From Bordetella sp. FB-8 (GTDB lineage: Bacteria; Pseudomonadota; Gammaproteobacteria; Burkholderiales; Burkholderiaceae_B), in assembly GCF_000382185.1 (NCBI RefSeq), contig NZ_KB907784.1, forward strand, positions 248,001-312,000: 64,000 bases of DNA, written 5' to 3'. The notes beneath the pieces were generated by a model. That model saw nothing but the letters and a program-made list of their open reading frames with translations, did no database searches and was not told the DNA's origin. A program made the translations under genes and the position numbers. Numbering within the stretch: position 1 is the stretch's first letter; every line of letters starts with the position of its first letter. Positions 10,191 through 17,882 of the stretch are shown here, one piece after another.

Positions 10191-10429
10191 CGGCACATTA
10201 TCCTACGCAGGCGACAGTTTTCATGCAGAAAGTGGGAGGCCCGCCTTGTGAGCTTCAGTTCGACGTTGGAACTGACCCGTGCAAGTAGCTTTTGACGAGC
10301 TTGCGGCTTTCAAGCAGGTCACGCAGTATCTCGACTTCTCGATAGCGGACCTGGAGAACCGCGGCCCGGCGGGGAGACGCGCAAGCCGCTCAATGCCCGC
10401 GAGTCGTCGTCAAGCCGCCAAACTCTCCA

Positions 10430-10549
10430 GCAGCAGAGGGCAGTGGCGGTTGGTCACGGCGCTGAACCGATTTACCATGCTGTTCGGCGAGCGTGTCCCC
10501 TCGCGGTAAACCCTGAACCCCATTTACACAATAATTCGGTCACGCCCTC
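10430..10549 (+). mobile_element. 3' end of an IS256-like (mutator) element
   Basis: A frame ending at 10509 reads WRLVTALNRFTMLFGERVPSR then stop, resembling the C-terminus of IS256-family transposases (W..ALN.F...F..R.P). It is followed by CCATTTACACAATAATTCGG and TCACGCCCTCCC, which has the look of that family's right terminal inverted repeat. The remaining 1.2 kb of transposase and the left end are missing. The preceding 10191-10430 shows no recognisable gene. Confidence 0.55.
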
Positions 10550-10605
10550 CCGGCTCGCTGCACTGGCCTCGATGCCCTCGCCTTCGACCCCATCCCGGGT
10601 GAAAC

Positions 10606-11310
10606 ATGCTGATTTCCCACTTCTGGAGCGGTGAAACCCTGCGCAGCAGACGCGTCAGTGACATCGTGCTATCGGGCACGGTCGACGTGCCTGCACCTTC
10701 TGTACGCCTGCTTGCCGATTGGGAGAGGCAGACATCGTCGCACCTGATTCTGGAGCCCGGGGATGTCGAACCCATGCCCTTGGCGCGAGCGCGCGCGCGC
10801 TGGCCGGACTACGCGCGCTGCGTGCGGGCGGCCGCCGAGTGGACAAGCACGCGGGGACTACCCGGGGTGCTTGCCGCCAGCGACGTGGCACTCATGGCAT
10901 GCCGAGGCGCGAGATACCACCACGATGGTGCGCAATATGGCGGCGCAGCCTTTTGCAATCTCTTTCTGAGCGAAGATAAGGAGCTGGATTTGCATTTCCC
11001 CGCGACGGACCTTCGCATTCCCCTGAAGCGGGGAACGGTGGTGATCTTCGATACCGGTCAGCCTCATGGCGTCATCCCGCGCCACCGCGGCAATTTCGAT
11101 GCGAACGACTTCGCTCCCGATCAGGATGCCATCCAGATATTTCTGACCTGGGAGCTTTCCATCGAAGGCCCCGATGTGGCGCGGACATTGCAGATTGAGT
11201 TCGATGTCGCGCCGTCGACCGCGATGCAGATCGATGAGGAACAGGTCCGACTGAACGGCGAGTCGACTAGCGTATGCCCACATTCGGGGCGGTGGTGCCT
11301 GATGGGTTAA
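10606..11310 (+). CDS. Orphan protein with a 2OG-Fe(II) oxygenase-like signature
   Basis: A 234-residue protein not assigned to a named family. The central part has HxD (H105, D107, in RYHHDGAQYGG), then a strand-rich stretch NLFLSEDKELDLHFP, a FDTGQPHGVIPR segment with a distal His154 and Arg159. HxD...47 residues...H followed by Arg matches the metal- and 2-oxoglutarate-binding layout of double-stranded beta-helix dioxygenases. It starts at ATG 10606 after a weak GGGTGA site. No partner gene is near; an IS256-like tail lies just upstream. Codons are evolved-looking, so the gene seems intact, but the activity is inferred from spacing only. Confidence 0.6.
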   Translation: MLISHFWSGETLRSRRVSDIVLSGTVDVPAPSVRLLADWERQTSSHLILEPGDVEPMPLARARARWPDYARCVRAAAEWTSTRGLPGVLAASDVALMACRGARYHHDGAQYGGAAFCNLFLSEDKELDLHFPATDLRIPLKRGTVVIFDTGQPHGVIPRHRGNFDANDFAPDQDAIQIFLTWELSIEGPDVARTLQIEFDVAPSTAMQIDEEQVRLNGESTSVCPHSGRWCLMG

Positions 11311-11630
11311 CCGACCCCTGATAGCGCAGGCAGGCTCATGGCCAGATAGAAGATCGAGCGCGACTGGTTTGTCGAACATCGACAAGCCGCACACCTCACG
11401 CCCGAAGCAGCCATAAAAGACCTTTACCACGCGGGCGTTGGCCGCCCGCTTCTGCTCCCACGATGTCTATCGTCCGGCGATCTCTTGCCGCTTGTCCAGC
11501 AATGCCCTTTCCAGCGAGTCCGCTTGCACGCCATAAGGTCCGCAGATCAGGACCTCTGTTGTTGTCACTGGCCATGGCCGGCACCGCCAGAGCGAACAGC
11601 GCCAAGGCTGCCAGCACTATCGCCGGTTTG
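11311..11630. other. 320-bp stretch with at most gene debris
   Basis: No intact gene is seen. On the plus strand near 11345-11430 a short frame (IERDWFVEHRQAAHLTPEA) looks coding but has a stop right after its only ATG. On the minus strand the small secreted-protein remnant described separately occupies 11467-11617. Confidence 0.35.
11467..11617 (-). pseudogene. Possible decayed small secreted protein
   Basis: Directly after the LprI-like gene, a GTG at 11617 opens a signal-peptide-like stretch (LAALALFALAVPAMA). A second frame then gives CGPYGVQADSLERALLDKRQ EIAGR before a stop at 11467. The two look like one short exported protein split by a frameshift near 11545. The homologous family is not recognised and an ATG start is not available in frame, so this is tentative. 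Confidence 0.3.
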
Positions 11631-12608
11631 TCATTTCGCCATCCCGGCGCAGGACAGCGCCTTGGCATAAGACGCAGGAAAGCCTGCAAGATCGGCGCGC
11701 AGGATGACCTTGCCGTTGCGTCTGACCCGCAGCAGGCTTGCGTGCGCCATGGCCGCGATCAGCCGCCGGTCGGCCGAGAACGCATTGGACTGCCCGTCAC
11801 TGCCGGCCTTGATCCGGCCAGGAAAGACCGTGCCATCCACATCGAAATCGACCGTGTCCGTGGGCTTTAATACCGCCTCTCTCATGTCGAACCAGGTGAA
11901 AGACACGGTTGCGGCGGCAGGCGCGACGGCAATCGCGTCCCACCCATCATCGCCGAACGCGGCAGCGCACGGCGGCGGCGGACCATCGGTGCTCCAGGCC
12001 TTGCCGCCCTGCCCCAGGCGTTTCAGCGTATCGATGCGGTAATGTGTGAGGACGGCAATGCAATGATCCAGAGCCCTATCCGAGCTTTTGCGCCCCGGCT
12101 CGCGAGCCCCGCACTGCTCCCGGTCGCGCAAGAACGCCAATTGCCTGGCGCGCAACCGGGCCGGATCCGGGGATTGCGCCAGCCTGCGTAGATACAGGTT
12201 CGTCATCTGGCGGTCGTCCGTTGCCAATTCGTCATTACCGGGTGCGCAGATATCCCGATCGACCGGGGACGATGCCTTGGTGCAATCGAATCCGGGCTGC
12301 GCGGTTCTGGGCATCGGCGGCGGCGGATTGGGAAAAGCGGTGCTCTTGTAGGCCTGGCACCAGACGGGCGCATGGGGATCCCGGGCACACATGTATTGGA
12401 TATGTTGGCCGATGACCTCGCAGGAATTGTCGGCATTGCAGGGCGGATGGGTCGCCGTGGTGATGGCCAGGCACTGCTTGACAAAGAGGGTGGCGCGGGC
12501 GGCGCCGACCTGCGCCTGACACGAAGCCGCCTTGGCCGCGATCGGCCCCAGAACCAGGATCGCCGCCGCCAAGCGGCGAAAGGCCGTTGCACGACGGGTA
12601 ATTCTCAT
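11631..12608 (-). CDS. Secreted LprI-like (DUF1311) protein with extra C-terminal domain
   Basis: A 325-residue exported protein. A signal peptide (RRLAAAILVLGPIAAKAAS) is followed by a cysteine-bearing N-terminal region, then a DUF1311/LprI-type module (DCTKASSPVDRDICAPGNDEL ... LAFLRDREQCG ... CIAVLTHYRIDTLKRL), named after the mycobacterial lysozyme inhibitor. A separate C-terminal part (about 220-325) of beta character ends in a Cys. The ATG at 12608 is preceded by GGGAGGG and chosen over 12641. Such proteins act in the periplasm, some as lysozyme inhibitors, but the activity here is unproven. No functional neighbour is present. Confidence 0.7.
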   Translation of the reverse strand: MRITRRATAFRRLAAAILVLGPIAAKAASCQAQVGAARATLFVKQCLAITTATHPPCNADNSCEVIGQHIQYMCARDPHAPVWCQAYKSTAFPNPPPPMPRTAQPGFDCTKASSPVDRDICAPGNDELATDDRQMTNLYLRRLAQSPDPARLRARQLAFLRDREQCGAREPGRKSSDRALDHCIAVLTHYRIDTLKRLGQGGKAWSTDGPPPPCAAAFGDDGWDAIAVAPAAATVSFTWFDMREAVLKPTDTVDFDVDGTVFPGRIKAGSDGQSNAFSADRRLIAAMAHASLLRVRRNGKVILRADLAGFPASYAKALSCAGMAK

Positions 12609-12964
12609 TTTCCCTCCCGTTTCGATGCCATCGCACCGCACTTAATTGAACCTGCCGCAATAGCTGCCTTGACGCCCAGAAGCCTATTGGGCATGGGATG
12701 GAAAGTTATCGAAAGCCTGCGGCCGATCGTCGAGAAACGCCGCGTGGTCTTTAGTCAGCAGGGCCGCGAGGGAGTACGCTCGAAGGCCGGAGTGACGCAG
12801 CGCGGCAAGACCGAGAAGGCCATCGTACGCGGCGCAGGCCTGGTACAGAAGGGCGAACCTCGGGAAACACGGCTTCAATAATATCGCCGTAGAAGATATT
12901 GGGGGCCTGCCGCTCGACGCCGGTTTGAACTTTCAACGTCTGCGCGAATACGGCTGAGCGCTGC
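12609..12964. other. 356-bp intergenic stretch; no convincing gene
   Basis: Lies between divergent genes (LprI-like and SulP). Two minus-strand frames (through 12684-12950) can be joined by a frameshift into a coding-looking peptide (ALLYQACAAYDGLLGLAA...) but no family was recognised and no start is supported. Confidence 0.3.
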
Positions 12965-14656
12965 ATGGTCAGGCATACTGCCGCCATGGCTTTCAAGCTC
13001 TTCTCCGGAATCCGCCCCCTCACCCGCGCGTGCGCGTTGCGTGACACGCTCGCGGGCGTCACGCTCGCGTCGATGAACATTCCGCAACTGCTGGGCTATG
13101 CGCGCATCGCCGGCATGCCCACGGTTACGGGGCTCTACACCGGATTTCTGCCGTTGATCGCCTTCGCGCTGTTCGGTTCGTCGCGCCACCTGGTCGTCGC
13201 GGCCGATTCCGCTACGGCAACCATACTGGCCGACAAGCTCTCGGGCATGGCCGCGCCAGGCGGGGGCGCATATATGCTGCTGGTCGGCGCCGTGACGCTA
13301 CTGACCGCTGCCCTGCTGCTGATCGCGCGGATTTTCCGGCTCGGGTTTCTCGCGGACTTCCTGTCCCGGACCGTCCTGGCGGGCTTTCTTGCCGGGGTGG
13401 GTGTACAGGTCGGCGTCGCCATGCTGGGCGATATGCTGGGATTGAGCGTGACGTCCTCGCGCACCGTCGGGCAAATCGAGCAGGTCGCCGCGCACCTGGC
13501 CTTGACGCACGGGCAGACGCTGGCGATTTCCGCGCTGGTCGTCGCGGCGATATTGGGCTTTCGCGCATACAAGCCCGCATGGCCGGTTTCCCTGGTCATC
13601 GTGATCGCAGCCATTGCCGCCAGCGACCTGGGCAATTTCGCGGGACACGGAATTGCCGTGATCGGCCCCATCGCCCGCGGACTGCCGACCTTGCATCTGC
13701 CGCGGATCGGCTGGCGCGAGCTGCCGGACCTGCTGACCATCGCGGCCTCGTGCTTCGCGGTCATCATCGCGCAGAGCGCGGCGGCCAGCCGCACCTATGC
13801 CGAGCGCTACGGCGAACGCGTCGACGAGAACGCCAATCTGCTGGGGCTGGCCGCCGCCAATGCGAGCGCCGCGCTCAGCGGTACCTTCGTCGTCAACGGC
13901 AGCCTGACGCAGACCGCGATGGCCGAGCAGGCCGGTGCGCGCAGCCAGTTCGCGCAGATCGTGTTCGCTGTGCTGATCGTGATCGTGCTGCTGTTTCTGA
14001 GCCGCTGGCTGCAATACCTGCCGCACTGCGTGTTGGCCAGCATCGTTTTCACCATTGCCGTCGGAATGGTCAAGCCCGGCACGCTGCACGCCATTCTGCG
14101 CGAGAGTCCCGGCGAATTCGCGCTCGCCTTGATGACGGCCGCGGCGGTGGTGGCGGCCGGGGTCGAGGATGGGCTGCTGCTGGCGATCGCGCTGTCCCTG
14201 TTCCGGCACGTGCGCCACAGCTATCGGCCGCACACCATGGTGCTCACACCGGACGCGGCTGGGCGCTGGCAGCCCGAGCCGACCCGGCCTGGACTCATGA
14301 CGGCGTCCGGGCTCATTGTCTACCGCTTTGGCGCGGACCTGTTCTACGCCAACGATCACCGCTTTAGCGATGAGATCCGCCAACTGGTCGATCAGGCGCC
14401 CGAGCCGGTGCGCTGGATCGTCATCGACGCGGGCGCGATCACCGACATTGATTATTCCGCCGGCCGCTCGATGTGCGAGCTGTGCGCGGACATGTCGGCG
14501 CGCGGGGTGGGCATCGTGATTGCCCGCGTCAGCGCTTATCTGCGGGCCGACATGGATAGGCACCGGATCACGTCCGTCATCGGCCCGCAAAATATCTATA
14601 GCACCTTGCACGAAGCCCTGGACGCGGTGCATCCGCAGACGCCACGGCCTGAGTGA
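12965..14656 (+). CDS. SulP/SLC26-family anion transporter with STAS domain
   Basis: A 563-residue inner-membrane protein. The N-terminal 400 residues form the SulP membrane domain (about 12-14 helices), opening with DTLAGVTLASMNIPQLLGYA, the family's first-helix signature, and containing TGLYTGFLP. Residues about 440-555 form a cytoplasmic STAS domain (IVYRFGADLFYANDHRF ... VIDAGAITDIDYSAGRSMCEL). Substrates of bacterial SulP proteins include sulfate, bicarbonate and dicarboxylates, and cannot be told apart by eye. ATG 12965 is taken; ATG 12986 is also possible and neither has a strong ribosome site. It lies immediately before the ars operon, but a regulatory link is not evident. Confidence 0.88.
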   Translation: MVRHTAAMAFKLFSGIRPLTRACALRDTLAGVTLASMNIPQLLGYARIAGMPTVTGLYTGFLPLIAFALFGSSRHLVVAADSATATILADKLSGMAAPGGGAYMLLVGAVTLLTAALLLIARIFRLGFLADFLSRTVLAGFLAGVGVQVGVAMLGDMLGLSVTSSRTVGQIEQVAAHLALTHGQTLAISALVVAAILGFRAYKPAWPVSLVIVIAAIAASDLGNFAGHGIAVIGPIARGLPTLHLPRIGWRELPDLLTIAASCFAVIIAQSAAASRTYAERYGERVDENANLLGLAAANASAALSGTFVVNGSLTQTAMAEQAGARSQFAQIVFAVLIVIVLLFLSRWLQYLPHCVLASIVFTIAVGMVKPGTLHAILRESPGEFALALMTAAAVVAAGVEDGLLLAIALSLFRHVRHSYRPHTMVLTPDAAGRWQPEPTRPGLMTASGLIVYRFGADLFYANDHRFSDEIRQLVDQAPEPVRWIVIDAGAITDIDYSAGRSMCELCADMSARGVGIVIARVSAYLRADMDRHRITSVIGPQNIYSTLHEALDAVHPQTPRPE

Positions 14657-14718
14657 TCGAAACCGCCATTTGCCGATTCCGTTCGACCGTATTGCTTTGA
14701 TTCCAGTCAGCGACTACT

Positions 14719-14736
14719 ATTCAACAATAATTGAAT
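14719..14736. promoter_or_regulatory. Palindromic operator upstream of arsR
   Basis: ATTCAA-CAATAA-TTGAAT, a perfect 6-bp inverted repeat with 6-bp spacer ending 25 bp before the arsR ATG, followed by two more TTGAAT/TTGAATC copies up to 14753. ArsR-family repressors bind such A/T-rich dyads over their own promoter. Confidence 0.6.
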
Positions 14737-14761
14737 AATTGAATGATTGAATCATAAAGCC

Positions 14762-15091
14762 ATGACCGAAGAACAAGCCGTCTCCTCGCTGGTTGCCTTG
14801 GCCCATACCCAGCGCCTGCGCATTTTCCGAGCCCTGGTCGTCGCCGGCCCGGACGGACTCGTGCCCAGCATCCTGGCCGAGCGCCTGGGCGTAGCACGCA
14901 ATGCCCTGTCCTTTCACCTCAAGGAATTGGCTCATGCGGATCTGGTCACCATCGAGCAGCAAGGCCGCAACTTGATCTATCGCGCCGACTTCCCGCGCAT
15001 GAACGGCCTGTTGGGCTACCTGACCGAGCACTGCTGCCAGGGCGGCATCTGCGAGGTCAATGCCGCTGGAAACGCCTGCCAAACCTGCTGA
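14762..15091 (+). CDS. arsR: ArsR-family arsenite-responsive repressor
   Basis: A 109-residue winged-helix repressor. The DNA-recognition helix lies in LGVARNALSFHLKELAHADL (43-62). The usual alpha-3 CVC metal site is absent. Instead a C-terminal CCQGGIC (C91, C92, C97) is present, matching the As(III)-binding cysteine triad described for the Acidithiobacillus-type ArsR. Two more cysteines end the protein (C106, C109). ATG 14762 is chosen; an in-frame TTG at 14747 lies within the operator region. It is the first gene of a five-gene plus-strand arsenic operon and probably represses it until arsenite binds. Confidence 0.92.
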   Translation: MTEEQAVSSLVALAHTQRLRIFRALVVAGPDGLVPSILAERLGVARNALSFHLKELAHADLVTIEQQGRNLIYRADFPRMNGLLGYLTEHCCQGGICEVNAAGNACQTC

Positions 15092-15105
15092 ATGGGAGCC
15101 CCTTC

Positions 15106-15441
15106 ATGAAACGCTTTCACGTTCACCTGCACGCCGACGACCTAAACCACAACATCGCTTTCGATTCCGGGTTTTTTACCGCGCAGCCCGCCCGCGTCGA
15201 GGCCGATTATGCCAAGGGGATGCTGGATGATCCGCCGGTCAATATCGCCTTTTCCGCGCGCGGACGCGAGCCCGGACTGGATCACCTGGGCATCCCGGTC
15301 GACAACGATGCGGAACTGGCCGTCCTCAAAGCGCAAGCCCAAACGGTCGACATGCCGATCTTCGACGAATCCGGACCTGTCGGCGCGACGGCCTGCTGCG
15401 CGCCCGCCACGGCGGATGGCACCGGAAAATCCTGCTGCTAA
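15106..15441 (+). CDS. ArsI/CadI-like glyoxalase-fold protein, shortened
   Basis: A 111-residue protein opening MKRFHVHLHADDLNHNIAF, the start of ArsI/CadI proteins. ArsI uses Fe(II) to break the C-As bond of trivalent organoarsenicals. Ligand-type His5 and His60 (GLDHLG) are kept, but the sequence jumps from MPIFDE to a Cys-rich tail (ACCAPA...KSCC) like that ending longer homologues. The stretch normally carrying the third metal ligand (Glu in W-E-x-F) and its surroundings is missing; relatives are usually about 140-160 residues. It may be inactive as a lyase, or may bind metal through the tail cysteines. It lies 14 bp after arsR in the ars operon. Confidence 0.75.
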   Translation: MKRFHVHLHADDLNHNIAFDSGFFTAQPARVEADYAKGMLDDPPVNIAFSARGREPGLDHLGIPVDNDAELAVLKAQAQTVDMPIFDESGPVGATACCAPATADGTGKSCC

Positions 15442-15449
15442 GGCTTGGT

Positions 15450-15944
15450 ATGCTGCAAAAAGTCTACAAAACACTGTTCATCTGCACGGACAATTCGGCC
15501 CGCTCCATCCTGGCCGAGGGCTTGCTCAATGGTCTGGGCAAGGGCCGCTTCAAGGCCCATTCGGCAGGCAGCAAACCCAAGGGCGAGGTGCATCCCATGG
15601 CGCGGATTGCCCTGGAGAAGTTGGGCATGCCGGCGAGCGGCTATCGCAGCAAGAGCTGGGACGAGTTCGCCGGGCCCTGCGCGCCGCAGTTCGATTTCAT
15701 CTTCACCGTCTGCGACAACGCAGCCGGCGAAGTCTGCCCTGCCTGGCCTGGCAAACCCCTGTCCGCGCATTGGGGCGTGCCCGACCCGGCCGCCGTGCAA
15801 GGCAGCGACGACGAGAAGATGAAGGCATTCCACGATGCGGCGCATGGATTGAAGCACCGCATCGAGCTTTTCCTGTCGCTCCCGCTGGAACGTCTGGACG
15901 CCCTGTCCTTGCAGCACGCACTGCACGGCATCGGCACGGCGTAA
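15450..15944 (+). CDS. arsC: Arsenate reductase, low-Mr phosphatase (thioredoxin) type
   Basis: Reduces arsenate to arsenite, taking electrons from thioredoxin or glutaredoxin. The 164 residues contain the phosphate-loop CTDNSARS (Cys12 to Arg18; CTGNSARS in most relatives, so Gly to Asp here), SWDEF, a FTVCDNAAGEVCPAWPG segment with the later redox cysteines, and GVPDPAAVQG. It starts at ATG 15450, 8 bp after the arsI-like stop, and precedes acr3 by 9 bp. A second, unrelated arsenate reductase domain occurs two genes on. The Asp in the loop is the only oddity. Confidence 0.93.
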   Translation: MLQKVYKTLFICTDNSARSILAEGLLNGLGKGRFKAHSAGSKPKGEVHPMARIALEKLGMPASGYRSKSWDEFAGPCAPQFDFIFTVCDNAAGEVCPAWPGKPLSAHWGVPDPAAVQGSDDEKMKAFHDAAHGLKHRIELFLSLPLERLDALSLQHALHGIGTA

Positions 15945-15953
15945 GAGGAAACC

Positions 15954-16988
15954 ATGAATATTTTCGAGCGTTACCTGACAGTCTGGGTTTTTCTGTGCAT
16001 CGTCGCAGGCGTCGTGCTGGGCCAGATCTCGCCTGGCGCTTTCCAGGTCATCGGCCACCTGGAGATCGCCCAGGTCAATCTGCCCGTGGGCCTGCTCATC
16101 TGGCTGATGATCATCCCCATGCTGATCAAGGTGGACTTCGGCGCACTGGGGCAGGTGCGCCGTCACTGGCGCGGCATCGGCGTCACGCTGTTCGTGAACT
16201 GGGCCGTCAAGCCCTTTTCGATGGCGTTCCTGGCCTGGCTGTTCATCCGGCAGGTGTTCGCGCCGTGGCTGCCCGCCGCGCAGCTGGACAGCTATGTCGC
16301 GGGGTTGATCCTGCTTGCCGCGGCGCCCTGCACGGCCATGGTGTTCGTCTGGAGCCGGCTTACCGGGGGCGATCCGCTCTTCACGCTGTCGCAAGTGGCA
16401 TTAAACGACACCATCATGGTGTTTGCCTTCGCGCCCATCGTGGGTCTGCTGCTGGGCCTGTCCTCCATTACCGTGCCCTGGGCCACGCTGCTGACCTCGG
16501 TGTTGCTCTACATCGTCATCCCGGTTCTGCTCGCCCAGACCTGGCGCCGGGTGCTGCTACGCCGCGGCCAGGCCGCCTTCGAGGCCGCGCTGGCCCGAAT
16601 CGGCCCGCTATCGATCGCCGCGCTCTTGCTGACGCTGGTTCTGCTCTTTGCTTTCCAGGGGCAAGCCATCATCGGGCAACCCCTGGTGATCGCCATGCTG
16701 GCCGTACCCATTCTCATCCAGGTACTGTTGAACTCGGCGCTGGCGTATTGGCTGAACCGGCGCCTGGGCGAAGCGCACGACATCGCCTGCCCGTCGGCCC
16801 TGATCGGCGCGAGCAATTTCTTCGAACTGGCCGTGGCCGCCGCCATCAGCCTGTTCGGCTTTCAGTCCGGCGCCGCGCTGGCCACCGTGGTGGGCGTGCT
16901 GATCGAGGTGCCGGTGATGCTGCTGGTGGTGCGGGTCGTCAATCGCACGCGCGGCTGGTACGCCTGCAAAACTACGAGACCTGTCTGA
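15954..16988 (+). CDS. acr3: Acr3-type arsenite efflux permease
   Basis: Exports arsenite from the cytoplasm. The 344-residue, ten-helix protein has the family hallmark LLAAAPCTAMVFVWSRL, containing the conserved transport cysteine, followed by DPLFTLSQVALNDTIMV. A second conserved region reads ALIGASNFFELAVAAAISLFG. The length is normal. It sits between the two arsenate reductases, 9 bp after arsC and 10 bp before the fusion gene, as the exit step for their product. Often called arsB in annotations, but the sequence is Acr3, not the unrelated ArsB. Confidence 0.94.
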   Translation: MNIFERYLTVWVFLCIVAGVVLGQISPGAFQVIGHLEIAQVNLPVGLLIWLMIIPMLIKVDFGALGQVRRHWRGIGVTLFVNWAVKPFSMAFLAWLFIRQVFAPWLPAAQLDSYVAGLILLAAAPCTAMVFVWSRLTGGDPLFTLSQVALNDTIMVFAFAPIVGLLLGLSSITVPWATLLTSVLLYIVIPVLLAQTWRRVLLRRGQAAFEAALARIGPLSIAALLLTLVLLFAFQGQAIIGQPLVIAMLAVPILIQVLLNSALAYWLNRRLGEAHDIACPSALIGASNFFELAVAAAISLFGFQSGAALATVVGVLIEVPVMLLVVRVVNRTRGWYACKTTRPV

Positions 16989-16998
16989 GCATCCAACC

Positions 16999-17826
16999 AT
17001 GAATACCCGGATCTATCACAATCCCGGATGCGGCACTTCGCGCAATGTGCTGGCCCTGCTGCGCGCAGCCGGCGCCGAACCTGCCGTGGTCCAGTACCTC
17101 GCCACGCCCCCCGACCGCCACACCCTCGAAACCCTGATCGCCGATGCAGGCCTGACCGTGCGCGAAGCGCTGCGCATCAAGGGTACGCCCTACAAGGAAC
17201 TGGGCCTGGACAACCCGGCGCTCACGGATGCGCAGCTCATCGAGCACATGCTGCGGCACCCCATTCTGATCAACCGCCCCTTTGTCGTCGCCGAGCGCGG
17301 CACGCGATTGTGCCGCCCCTCCGACCTGGTGCTCGATCTGCTGGCGCCCGATCTTGCTGTCGACATGGACAAAGAAGAAGGCTCGCCCTTTCTGCGCGAC
17401 GAACGGATATCCGGCGACGATCCCGGCTTGGCCGCCGCATTGATGAACGCCGGCCTGCCCAGGGACGATCTGGCCGAGGCCCGCCGGACGTTCTACGCCT
17501 ACCGCACGCTTGCCGGGCGCCGGATCGGATACGGCGGCTTCGAGCATCATGGACAAGACGTGCTGCTGCGATCGATCGTGGTGCCGCCCGCCGACAGGAA
17601 CCTGGGCATAGGCCGCAACCTGCTGGCCTTGTTGCAGCGCCGCGCCTACGACCAGGGCGCGCGCCAGGCCTGGCTACTGACGCAGACGGCCGCGCCGTTT
17701 TTCGAACGGGCGGGTTTCAAGGCCGTGGACAGGGACCAGGCGCCGCCGGCCATTCTGGCGACCCGGCAAGCCCGGGACTTGTGCCCGGCCAGCGCCACGC
17801 CGATGACGCGCGCCATTGCATTCTGA
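16999..17826 (+). CDS. Fusion of glutaredoxin-type ArsC with an ArsN2-like acetyltransferase
   Basis: A 275-residue two-domain protein. Residues 1-115 are a glutaredoxin-dependent arsenate reductase: HNPGCGTSRN with Cys11, then Arg59 (RIKGTPYKELGL), Arg93 (ILINRPFVV) and Arg106, matching the E. coli ArsC set C12/R60/R94/R107. A short linker leads to residues about 145-275, a GNAT domain of the ArsN2 kind (RIGYGGFEHHG, DRNLGIGRNLLALLQ as the acyl-CoA loop, APFFERAGFKAVDR). ArsN2-type proteins are found in arsenic operons; ArsN1 acetylates organoarsenicals, but the ArsN2 substrate is not settled. It is the last gene of the operon. Confidence 0.88.
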   Translation: MNTRIYHNPGCGTSRNVLALLRAAGAEPAVVQYLATPPDRHTLETLIADAGLTVREALRIKGTPYKELGLDNPALTDAQLIEHMLRHPILINRPFVVAERGTRLCRPSDLVLDLLAPDLAVDMDKEEGSPFLRDERISGDDPGLAAALMNAGLPRDDLAEARRTFYAYRTLAGRRIGYGGFEHHGQDVLLRSIVVPPADRNLGIGRNLLALLQRRAYDQGARQAWLLTQTAAPFFERAGFKAVDRDQAPPAILATRQARDLCPASATPMTRAIAF

Positions 17827-17882
17827 GCAGGCACGCGGCCGTCCGCAAGGCAGGAAGCAGCCGTTGGATCGATCTGGCCTCG

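Noticed and set aside
13298-14632. 444-codon minus-strand open frame
   Set aside because: Antisense to SulP, whose membrane and STAS motifs are clear.
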